Assembly (NCBI GenBank): GCA_963735465.1
Contig: CAVTLA010000001.1
Coordinates: 2,170,001 to 2,234,000, forward strand
Length of the DNA stretch: 64,000 nt
Direction of reading: 5' to 3'
Origin: DASZHJ01 sp963735465
Lineage (GTDB): Bacteria; Pseudomonadota; Alphaproteobacteria; ATCC43930; CGMCC-115725
The notes below the pieces were generated by a model. That model saw only the letters and a list, made by a program, of their open reading frames with translations, ran no database searches and had not been told where the DNA came from. Made by a program: the position numbers and the translations under genes. Below, piece by piece: positions 56,743 to 64,000 of this stretch; within the stretch, counting starts at the first letter, position 1, and every line of letters starts with the position of its first letter.

Positions 56743-58401
56743 ATGGATCTCACAGGCGCGGTCCAGAACGCCCTGAGCGGCATACAGGCGGCTCAGTCCA
56801 ACATTTCGCTGCTCTCCTCGAACATCTCGAATGCCCAGACCCCTGGCTATTCGCGCGAGACGGAGACGCTGACACCCGCCCTCATCAACGGCGCCGGCGC
56901 CGGCGTGAAGGTCGGCATCCCGCAGCGGCAGATCAACCAGAGCCTGTCCACCACCGCCCGGGTCCAGGACACCGCGGCGAGCGCCGCCGCCACCGCCAAC
57001 ACCTACTTCCAGCAGATCCAGGGCCTGTTCGGCCAGGTCAACGACGGCAGCTCGCTCAGCGACACCTTCGGCAACTTCGCCTCCGCGCTGCAGACGCTCA
57101 GCACCACGCCCGACGACCAGATCTCGCAGCAGAACGCGGTCAGCGCGGCGCAGTCCATCGCCACGCAGCTCAACACCATGTCGTCCGGCGTGCAGACGAT
57201 CCGGGCCACCGCCGACGGCGAGATCTCGACCGACGTCGGCACCGTGAACCAGGCGTTGCAGACGATCGCCAACATCAACAGCCAGATCTCTCACGCCAAG
57301 GCCACCGGCCAGGCGACCGCCGCGCTCGAGGACCAGCGCGACCAGGCTCTCGACCAGGTCTCCAAGCTCATGGGCGTGTCGAGTTTCGTGCGCGGCAACG
57401 ACACCATGGTGGTCTTCACCAGCACCGGCCAGGTGCTGGTGGACAGCACCGCCGCCCAGCTCAGCTACACCCAGTCAGGCGCCGTGACGGCGGCGACGCC
57501 GATGTCGAAGGTGACCCTCAACGGCGCCGACATCACCGGCGACATCACCACGGGTTCGATCGGCACGCTGCTCAATCTGCGCGACACGCAGCTCCCGAAC
57601 CTGACGGCGGAGCTCAACCAGTTCGCCACCACCCTCTACAATTCCGCCCAGGTCACGAGCTCCAGCCAGACGGTCAACGTGGCCGGCACCGCGCCGGCCG
57701 CCGGCGACACCTTCTCGGTTTCCATCAACGGCGGACCGGCGGTCACGACCGCGGCGCTGCCGGCGAATCCCACCATCACCGACGTCGTCAACGCCATCAA
57801 CACCGCGGTCGGCGCCGGTACGGTCACCGCCAGCGCGAACGGCAACAGCATCGTCTTCACCGACACGGCCGGCAGCGCGCTCAACGTCACCGTCGCCGCC
57901 ACCGTCGGCGGCGAGACCTTCACGCCGTCGGCTGCCAACCTGCCCTTCCATCTCTTCAGCGGCGTCAATGCCGCGGCGCCGTCGCCGCAGGACAATGCGG
58001 CAACGATCGCGGTCAATCCCGCCGTCGTGGCGAATCCCGGCCTGCTGGACGGATCCGCGACCAATCCGGATCCGACGATCTCCCAGGCGCTGTCGGACGG
58101 GATCAACGCCGTTCAGAGCTTCACCGCCGCCGGCAATCTCGGCGCCGTCGCCAATACGACGCTCAGCAGCTACTCGGCGCAGATCCTGCAGCAGACGGCG
58201 AACGCGACCGGCGCCGCCTCGGACAACACCACCTATCAGACCACCCTGCAGCAGCAGTTCGCCGCGCGCGCCTCCAACGTGAGCGGCGTCAACATCGACC
58301 AGGAGCTGGCCCAGCTCACGGTCTACCAGAACATGTATTCCGCCTCCGCCAACGTGCTGTCGGCGGTGCAGAGCATGCTCGACACGCTCCTGAAGATTTG
58401 A
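56743..58401 (+). CDS. flgK: Hook-filament junction protein FlgK
   Basis: 552 residues. The N-terminal coil is GIQAAQSNISLLSSNISNAQTPGYSRETETL, and the C-terminal segment is NIDQELAQLTVYQNMYSASANVLSAVQSMLDTLL. The middle (VNVAGTAPAAGDTFSVSINGGPAVTT) is a domain of flagellin-like beta structure. AGAAGGA precedes the start. It follows the FlgN-like gene by 16 bases. Confidence 0.95.
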   Translation: MDLTGAVQNALSGIQAAQSNISLLSSNISNAQTPGYSRETETLTPALINGAGAGVKVGIPQRQINQSLSTTARVQDTAASAAATANTYFQQIQGLFGQVNDGSSLSDTFGNFASALQTLSTTPDDQISQQNAVSAAQSIATQLNTMSSGVQTIRATADGEISTDVGTVNQALQTIANINSQISHAKATGQATAALEDQRDQALDQVSKLMGVSSFVRGNDTMVVFTSTGQVLVDSTAAQLSYTQSGAVTAATPMSKVTLNGADITGDITTGSIGTLLNLRDTQLPNLTAELNQFATTLYNSAQVTSSSQTVNVAGTAPAAGDTFSVSINGGPAVTTAALPANPTITDVVNAINTAVGAGTVTASANGNSIVFTDTAGSALNVTVAATVGGETFTPSAANLPFHLFSGVNAAAPSPQDNAATIAVNPAVVANPGLLDGSATNPDPTISQALSDGINAVQSFTAAGNLGAVANTTLSSYSAQILQQTANATGAASDNTTYQTTLQQQFAARASNVSGVNIDQELAQLTVYQNMYSASANVLSAVQSMLDTLLKI

Positions 58402-58418
58402 GGTAACGAGGTATCCCC

Positions 58419-59357
58419 ATGACCACCATCGGCACCCTCGTCAACGTGAACATCACGCTGCAATCGATCGAGCAGCTGCAGAACCAGGCCAACAAGCTGC
58501 AGCTTCAGGTCAACACCGGCCTGAAGAGCCAGGACTACTCCGGACTCGGCGGAGCCGCGGGTCAGCTCACCAACCTGCAGAGCTCGGTGACCCAGCGCCA
58601 GGGATTCCTCGACACCATCTCCACCGTGCAGCAGCGCATACAGGAGAGCACCAGCGTCGTCTCCAGCATCGAGACCGCGGTGTCGCAGTTCAGTGAGAAC
58701 CTGCCCAACGGCGCCTTCGGCACCGTGCCGAACGACATACAGTCGCAGGCCTCGCAGATCCTCCAGGAGGTCACCGACTACCTCAACAGCCAGGACGGCA
58801 ACCGCTACATTTTCGCCGGCAGCAATGTCAGCACGCCGCCAGTGGACAATACCGGCCTGCCCAATCCGGGAACGCTGACCAACAGCGTGTCCGGCGCGCC
58901 GCCCAGCGGCTATTACACCGGCAACGACACCATCGCCCAGGCCAAGGTCGATACCGCGACGACGGTCCAGTACGGCGTCACCGCCGACAACCCGGCTTTC
59001 GAGAACGCCATCCGCGCGCTCAACTTCCTCGCCAACCTGCCGGCGGGATCGCCGAGCCAGACCAACCCCACCGACGTCGCCAACGTCGACGCCGCCACCA
59101 AGCTGATCACCCAGAGCGTCACCGCCCTGCAGGGGATCTCGGGTCAGCTCTCGCTGAAGTCGGCGCAGCTCAACAATCTACAGACCAGCCACACCAACGC
59201 ACTCAACCTGACCAAGAACAGCATCGACAGCATCGAGACCGTGGATCCCGCGACCGCGATCACCACGCTCAATCAGGTCGAGACCAACCTGCAGGCCTCC
59301 TACAGCACCATCAGCTCGCTCTCGCAGCTCAGCCTGGTCAATTACCTCAAGTTCTGA
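58419..59357 (+). CDS. flgL: Hook-filament junction protein FlgL
   Basis: A 312-residue flagellin-like protein. The N-terminal helix pair is VNITLQSIEQLQNQANKLQLQVNTGLKSQDYSGLG, with GNRYIFAGSNVSTPPVDN in the middle; the C-terminal helices are INTLNQVETNLQASYSTISSLSQLSLVNYLKF-like (ITTLNQVETNLQASYSTISS). It follows flgK by 17 bases and ends the flgI operon. Confidence 0.92.
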   Translation: MTTIGTLVNVNITLQSIEQLQNQANKLQLQVNTGLKSQDYSGLGGAAGQLTNLQSSVTQRQGFLDTISTVQQRIQESTSVVSSIETAVSQFSENLPNGAFGTVPNDIQSQASQILQEVTDYLNSQDGNRYIFAGSNVSTPPVDNTGLPNPGTLTNSVSGAPPSGYYTGNDTIAQAKVDTATTVQYGVTADNPAFENAIRALNFLANLPAGSPSQTNPTDVANVDAATKLITQSVTALQGISGQLSLKSAQLNNLQTSHTNALNLTKNSIDSIETVDPATAITTLNQVETNLQASYSTISSLSQLSLVNYLKF

Positions 59358-59462
59358 GGTCAGCGGCAAGCCGCCTGAAACCTTAAATTAACCAGGATCC
59401 CCGCAAACTCGGCTTGGCACCTATTGCCGGGTCGTCCCCATAGCACCCCCCGAGGCCCGCCC

Positions 59463-60581
59463 ATGCCGCTAAGTCCCAACATTTCTCTCCTCGATCGCCG
59501 CCCCGCCAAGCCGCGCGGCAGCGAGCGGGCCGTGTCCGAGGGTGGCGTGCGCACCTTCACCGGCGGGCTGCAGGAGGCGTTCCGTCAGTTCGACGACGCC
59601 TCGGTGCTGATCACCGGCGGCACCGGCTCCTTCGGCCGGCGCTTCGTCGAGACGCTGCTGCGGCACGGCCGCGCGCGACGGGTGATCATCTTCTCCCGCG
59701 ACGAATTCAAGCAGTACGAGATGCAGCAGCAGCTCGCGAGCCTGCCGAGCGAGACGCTGCGCTTCTTCATCGGCGACGTCCGCGACGGCGACCGCCTGGA
59801 GATGGCGACCCGCGAGGTCGACTTCATCATCCATGCCGCGGCGCTGAAGCATGTGCCGGCGGCGGAATACAATCCCTTCGAGTGCATCCGCACCAACGTG
59901 TCCGGCGCCGAGAACGTGGTGCGCGCGGCGCTCCGCAACGGCGTCAAGAAGGTGCTGGCGCTCTCCACCGACAAGGCGGCGAACCCGATCAACCTCTATG
60001 GCGCGAGCAAGCTCGCCTCCGACAAGATCTTCATCTCCGCCAACAACCTCAGCGGCTCCGTCGGCACGCGCTTCGCCGTGGTGCGCTACGGCAACGTCGT
60101 GGGCTCGCGCGGCAGCGTGATCCCGTTCTTCAAGAAGCTCGTCGCCGAGGGCGCCGATCACCTGCCGATCACCGACGAGCGGATGACACGGTTCTGGATC
60201 ACCCTGCAGCAGGGCGTGAATTTCGTCGTCACCGCGATGCAGATGATGACCGGCGGCGAGACCTTCGTGCCGAAGATCCCGAGCATGCGCATGACCGACC
60301 TCGCCCATTGCATGGCGCCGAACCTGCCGACCCGCGTGGTCGGCATCCGGCCCGGCGAGAAGCTGCACGAGGTGATGATCACCGAGGACGATAGCCGCCT
60401 CACCCTCGAGCTCTCCGACCGCTACGTCATCGAGCCCGCCTTCCGCTGGTGGCAGCGCGAGCCGTACATGGTCAACGGCGCCACCGCGGTCCGTGAAGGC
60501 TTCCGCTTCGCGAGCGACACCAACGACGAGTGGCTCGACGAAGCCGGCCTCAAGCGGCTGATCGAGGATCCCACTCTATGA
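59463..60581 (+). CDS. pseB: UDP-N-acetylglucosamine 4,6-dehydratase (inverting) PseB
   Basis: A 372-residue extended SDR enzyme making the first intermediate of pseudaminic acid. The NAD motif is SVLITGGTGSFGRRFVETLL near residue 47. Family motifs are FIIHAAALKHVPAAEYNPFECIRTNVSGAENV and LSTDKAANPINLYGASKLASDKIF (the lysine dyad region). It has a 45-residue N-terminal extension beyond typical PseB. The start is ATG 59463; an upstream in-frame codon at 59424 is possible. Its stop overlaps pseC. Confidence 0.93.
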   Translation: MPLSPNISLLDRRPAKPRGSERAVSEGGVRTFTGGLQEAFRQFDDASVLITGGTGSFGRRFVETLLRHGRARRVIIFSRDEFKQYEMQQQLASLPSETLRFFIGDVRDGDRLEMATREVDFIIHAAALKHVPAAEYNPFECIRTNVSGAENVVRAALRNGVKKVLALSTDKAANPINLYGASKLASDKIFISANNLSGSVGTRFAVVRYGNVVGSRGSVIPFFKKLVAEGADHLPITDERMTRFWITLQQGVNFVVTAMQMMTGGETFVPKIPSMRMTDLAHCMAPNLPTRVVGIRPGEKLHEVMITEDDSRLTLELSDRYVIEPAFRWWQREPYMVNGATAVREGFRFASDTNDEWLDEAGLKRLIEDPTL

Positions 60582-61831
60582 CACCGGCGGCGGACCTGCC
60601 GGTGCTGCCCTACGGCCGTCACGCCATCGACGAGGACGACATCGCGGCGGTACGGGCCGTTCTCTGCGGCGACTGGCTCACCACCGGCCCCGCGGTCCGC
60701 ATGTTCGAGGCGGCCCTCGCCGACCGCGTCGGCGCCGCCCATGCGGTCAGCTGCAACAGCGCCACCGCCGGCCTGCACCTCGCCTGCCTCGCCCTCGACC
60801 TGAAGCCCGGCGAGGCCGTCATCGTGCCGGCGATCACCTTCGTCGCGACATCCAACGCCGCCCGCCTGGTCGGTGCCGAGGTGGTCTTCGCCGACGTCGA
60901 TCCCGACACCGGTCTCATGGAAGCGCCGCATCTCGCCCGGGCGATCGACGAGGCGCATCGCCGCGGGCTGAAGCCCCGCATCGTCCTCCCCGTTCATCTT
61001 GCCGGCCAATGCGCCGACATGGCGGCCATCGCCACGGTCGCGCGCGCCCACGATCTCGCCATCGTCGAGGACGCCTGCCACGCCATCGGCACCACGGAGA
61101 CCCGTCCCGACGGCACCGAGATCCCCGTGGGATCCTGCGCCCACAGCGACATGGCGATCTTCTCGTTCCATCCCGTGAAGACCGTGGCCGCCGGCGAAGG
61201 CGGCGCGGTCACCACCCAGAGCGACGCCCTGGCCGAGCGGCTGCGCCGGCTCCGCAGCCACGGCATCGTGCGCGACGAGACCCAGTTCGAGGACCGCGTC
61301 GAGGCTTTCGAGCAGGCGGTGGTCAATCCCTGGTACTACGAGATGGTCGAGCTCGGGCTCAACTATCGCCTCAGCGACCTCAACTGCGCGCTGGCGCTGA
61401 GCCAGCTCAAGAAGCTCGACCGCTTCGTGGCGACGCGCCGCTCCCTGGCGGCGCTCTACGACGCCCGCCTCGCCCACCTGGCGCCGCTGCTCCGCCGGGC
61501 GCCCCAGCGTCCGGATACCCGGCCCGGCTGGCACCTCTACACTGTCCTGATCGACTTCGACGCCGCCGGCATCACCCGCGGCGCCCTGATGCGCGACCTC
61601 GAGAGCGAGGGCATCCGCACCCAGGTGCACTATATCCCCGTCCCGCGCCAGCCCTACTACCGCCGGCGCTACGGCGACGCGGCGCTCCCGGGCGCCGATG
61701 CCTACTATCGCCGCACCCTCTCGCTGCCGCTTTATGTCGGTCTCACCGGCGCGGATGTCGAGCGCGTCGCCGTCGCCCTCGAGCGCCGGCTCGGGGGCCG
61801 CACGGCACTGGTGCGCCGGCACGCCTCATGA
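60578..61831 (+). CDS. pseC: UDP-4-amino-4,6-dideoxy-AltNAc transaminase PseC
   Basis: A 417-residue DegT/DnrJ/EryC1-family PLP aminotransferase. The PLP lysine is in AIFSFHPVKTVAAGEGGAV; ALADRVGAAHAVSCNSATAGLHLA and IVEDACHAIGTT are characteristic. It converts the PseB product to the 4-amino sugar. Its ATG overlaps the pseB TGA and its own stop overlaps the next gene, showing tight coupling. Confidence 0.92.
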   Translation: MTPAADLPVLPYGRHAIDEDDIAAVRAVLCGDWLTTGPAVRMFEAALADRVGAAHAVSCNSATAGLHLACLALDLKPGEAVIVPAITFVATSNAARLVGAEVVFADVDPDTGLMEAPHLARAIDEAHRRGLKPRIVLPVHLAGQCADMAAIATVARAHDLAIVEDACHAIGTTETRPDGTEIPVGSCAHSDMAIFSFHPVKTVAAGEGGAVTTQSDALAERLRRLRSHGIVRDETQFEDRVEAFEQAVVNPWYYEMVELGLNYRLSDLNCALALSQLKKLDRFVATRRSLAALYDARLAHLAPLLRRAPQRPDTRPGWHLYTVLIDFDAAGITRGALMRDLESEGIRTQVHYIPVPRQPYYRRRYGDAALPGADAYYRRTLSLPLYVGLTGADVERVAVALERRLGGRTALVRRHAS

Positions 61832-62547
61832 CCGCCGCCTGCATCGTCCAGGCCCGGGTGACGTCCACCCGCCTGCCCGCCAAGGTCCTGAAGGATCTGG
61901 CGGGCGAACCGATTCTGGGCCACGTGCTGCGGCGCTGCGCGGCGATAGCAGGCATCGACCGCGTCGTCTGCGCCACTGTCGAGGGCATCGAGAGCGCCCC
62001 CATCGCCGAGATCGCCGGACAGTATGGGGCGCTCGTCTATCGCGGATCGGAGACCGACGTGCTGGAGCGGTATGCGGGAGCCGCCCGCGCGGCCGGCGCC
62101 GATGTCGTCATGCGCGTCACCAGCGATTGCCCTCTGATCGATCCCGGGATCTGCGGCACGGTGCTGAAGCGCCGCGCCGAGGAGCAGGCCGACTACGCCG
62201 CCAACAATTTCGTGCACGCCTATCCCCACGGGCTCGACTGCGAGGCGTTCACCCGAACCGCGCTCGACGCGGCGGATGAGGCCGCCACCGAGCCCTACGA
62301 CCGCGAGCATGTCACTCCCTGGATCCGCAGCAACCCGGCCTACCGCAAGGCCTCGGTGGAGGGCCCCGGCGGACCGCGCGCCAAATGGCGCTGGACCCTC
62401 GACTATCCCGAGGATCTCGATTTCCTGCGCGCCCTCTTCCGCTACCTGCCGCGGCCGCCGGCGATGCCGTCCTGGCAGGCGATCGCCGCGCTGGTGGAGC
62501 AGCATCCGGAGCTCGCGGAAATCAATGCCGCAAGGCGCCAGCGATGA
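61828..62547 (+). CDS. SpsF-like cytidylyltransferase in the PseF position
   Basis: A 239-residue nucleotidyltransferase. The N-terminal signature CIVQARVTSTRLPAKVLKDLAGEPILGHVLRR is that of the SpsF/acylneuraminate cytidylyltransferase-like group, and MRVTSDCPLIDPGI holds the metal-binding aspartate. It is not the classical PseF/NeuA type. Between pseC and pseG it probably activates pseudaminic acid with CMP, or makes a related nucleotide sugar (inference). It is coupled by four-base overlaps on both sides. Confidence 0.83.
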   Translation: MTAACIVQARVTSTRLPAKVLKDLAGEPILGHVLRRCAAIAGIDRVVCATVEGIESAPIAEIAGQYGALVYRGSETDVLERYAGAARAAGADVVMRVTSDCPLIDPGICGTVLKRRAEEQADYAANNFVHAYPHGLDCEAFTRTALDAADEAATEPYDREHVTPWIRSNPAYRKASVEGPGGPRAKWRWTLDYPEDLDFLRALFRYLPRPPAMPSWQAIAALVEQHPELAEINAARRQR

Positions 62548-64000
62548 GCCGCCCGCTCGCCGTTCTCCGCGCCGATGCCAGTCGCGCGATCGGCACCGGG
62601 CACGTCGTGCGCTCCCTGGCGCTGGCGGAGTTTCTCGACGACGCCGGCTGGCGCATCATCTTCGCCCAGGGTGCCGGCGGCGACGGAGCAAACCCGTCCA
62701 CGCTCGACCGCTACGAGCGCATACTCCTCGCCGCGACGGATCCCGACACCGAGGCCGCCGAGCTCGCCCAGCGCATCGGCGCCTGCGATCTCCTGGTGGT
62801 CGATCACTACGACCGGGACCGGCGCTTCGAGATGGCGTGCCAGGCCTGGGCCCGCCAGATCCTCGTCCTCGACGATCTCGCCGACCGGCAGCACGCGTGC
62901 TCGGTGCTGCTCGATCCCGCGCGGGACGCCGCCAAATCCGACTATCGCGACCTGGTGCCGACGGATTGCGCGCTGCTGCTGGGACCCGAGTTCGCGCCGC
63001 TGCGCCGCCAGTTCCTGGGCGCGCGGCATCGCGTCGCCCAGCAGCGCCGGACCACGGCGGTGCCGCGCCGGGTCGTGATCTCGATCGGCGGCATCGACGC
63101 CGACAACCTCACCAGCCGCGCGCTGGCGGCGGTACTGCAGGCCGTCCCCGCCGTGGAGGCGGACGTGGTTCTGGGCCGCGCCGCGCCGCATCTCGAGGCC
63201 GTCCGTGCCCTGGCGCGCAGCCATCCCCGCCGCGTGCGCGTGCTCAGCGACGTCGCCGACATGGCGGCGCTGCTGGCGAGTGCCGACATCGGCATCGGCG
63301 CCGCGGGCAGCAGCAGCTGGGAGCGCTGCTGCCTGGGCCTCCCCTCGATCGCCCTGCCGGTCGTCGCCAATCAGATTCCGACCGCGAGGATTCTCGCCGA
63401 GCGCGGCGCCGCGCTGGTGCTGCCCCAGGGCGCCGGCACCACGACGCCGGAGATCGCCGGCGCGCTCAGCCGTCTGCTGCGGGATACGCTGCTGCGGCGC
63501 TCGCTCTCGGAGCGGGCGATGGCGCTCTGCGACGGGCGCGGCGCCTGGCGGGTGCTGCTGCGGCTCCTCGCCGACGAGCGCGGCCACGACGGCGAGGCCG
63601 TTCGCCTGCGCCTGGCGGAGCGCGCCGACAGCGACCTGATGTTCGCCTGGCAGTCCCTGCCCGAAGTCCGCCGCTACGCGCGCCATCCGGAGATGCCGAG
63701 CCGGGCCCAGCACGACGCCTGGGTGGAGCCTGCGCTGGCCAGTCCCGAACGGGTGCTCACCCTGATCCTGCACGGCGGCGCGCCCGTGGGCGTGCTGCGC
63801 TTCGACCGGCTCGACGCGGCGCCCAGCTACGAGATCTCGATCCTGGTCGATCCGCGCCTGCATGGCCGCGGCGTCGCAGCCGCGGCACTGCGCCTCGGAC
63901 AGTCCCTGCTCCGCGGCGCCACCCTTCACGCCGAGGTCGATCCGGAGAACGCGGTCTCGCTGCAGCTTTTCCGCGGCGCCGGATTTCAAGCCGCGGATGG
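62544..64000 (+). CDS. pseG: PseG-PseH fusion: UDP-sugar hydrolase plus N-acetyltransferase (cut by window edge)
   Basis: At least 485 residues, open to the right edge. Residues 1-335 are PseG: RADASRAIGTGHVVRSLALAEFL contains the catalytic-His motif GxGHxxR, and IGIGAAGSSSWERCCLGLPSIALPVVANQ is the nucleotide-sugar pocket. From about residue 350 a GNAT domain begins (VRLRLAERADSDLMFAWQSLPEVRRYARH) and contains ISILVDPRLHGRGVAAAALRLG, the acetyl-CoA loop, as in PseH. The protein would release UDP and acetylate the 4-amino group. The start overlaps the previous stop by four bases. Confidence 0.9.
   Translation, partial: MSRPLAVLRADASRAIGTGHVVRSLALAEFLDDAGWRIIFAQGAGGDGANPSTLDRYERILLAATDPDTEAAELAQRIGACDLLVVDHYDRDRRFEMACQAWARQILVLDDLADRQHACSVLLDPARDAAKSDYRDLVPTDCALLLGPEFAPLRRQFLGARHRVAQQRRTTAVPRRVVISIGGIDADNLTSRALAAVLQAVPAVEADVVLGRAAPHLEAVRALARSHPRRVRVLSDVADMAALLASADIGIGAAGSSSWERCCLGLPSIALPVVANQIPTARILAERGAALVLPQGAGTTTPEIAGALSRLLRDTLLRRSLSERAMALCDGRGAWRVLLRLLADERGHDGEAVRLRLAERADSDLMFAWQSLPEVRRYARHPEMPSRAQHDAWVEPALASPERVLTLILHGGAPVGVLRFDRLDAAPSYEISILVDPRLHGRGVAAAALRLGQSLLRGATLHAEVDPENAVSLQLFRGAGFQAAD

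Noticed and set aside
59411..59428. Sigma-54-like site TTGGCACCTATTGCC before pseB
   Set aside because: The GG and GC elements are 8 bases apart instead of 10, a spacing that normally abolishes sigma-54 binding.

Overview
The window is GC-rich chromosomal DNA of an alphaproteobacterium, probably from a Rhodospirillales-like lineage; the species cannot be named from sequence alone. The evidence is the gene set: FliX divergent from flgI, the hybrid kinase CckA directly behind flhB, MotE and a DUF6468-type protein in the fliL-fliM operon, a one-cysteine DksA, an AapJQM-type amino-acid transporter, and the intergenic palindromes typical of the class.

Layout. 1-6.3 kb: an FkbM-type methyltransferase, alaS (minus strand), and a TPP riboswitch controlling thiO-thiS-thiG. 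6.3-9.3 kb: recA with a clear terminator, then a decayed IS1595-type transposase with its own promoter and a small scar region. 9.3-20 kb: small stress and housekeeping genes (ArsR/SRPBCC pair, DHCW cupin, glutathione S-transferase, ICMT-like methyltransferase, NTF2-like and VOC proteins, di-heme peroxidase, lipoprotein, HD-domain protein, catalase). 20-28.2 kb: flagellar export and basal-body genes in two divergent blocks, flgBC-fliEQR-flhB-cckA (minus) and an flhB-like gene, an unknown gene and fliOP (plus). 28.4-33.4 kb: a conserved hypothetical, two Tat-exported hydrolases and an S10 carboxypeptidase. 33.4-42.1 kb: an amino-acid uptake and catabolism cluster (TauD-type oxygenase, GntR regulator, FAH-family enzyme, aminotransferase, AapJQM without the ATPase) divergent from a small ORF and a D-2-hydroxyacid dehydrogenase. 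42.3-59.4 kb: the second flagellar block, fliL-fliM-DUF6468-motE-cheY-cheZ and a 1153-residue AMIN/TPR-like protein (minus), flgFGAH (plus), dksA and fliX (minus), flgI-flgJ-flgN-like-flgK-flgL (plus). 59.4-64 kb: pseudaminic-acid genes pseB, pseC, a pseF-position cytidylyltransferase and a pseG-pseH fusion cut by the window edge, presumably for flagellin glycosylation.

Cross-cutting observations. Two near-consensus sigma-54 promoters precede flgF and flgI. Five copies of one long palindrome lie only between convergent or divergent genes, and their inner hairpins vary in sequence while keeping pairing. Five genes (thiO, the transposase, an HD-domain gene, cckA, fliM) are each broken by one single-base indel. 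Because cckA and fliM are core genes, sequencing or assembly error is the likeliest cause for most. No tRNA, rRNA or CRISPR array was seen. The most novel-looking material is the transporter/oxygenase/aminotransferase cluster with its candidate operator and coupled small ORF, and the large periplasmic flagellar-locus protein.
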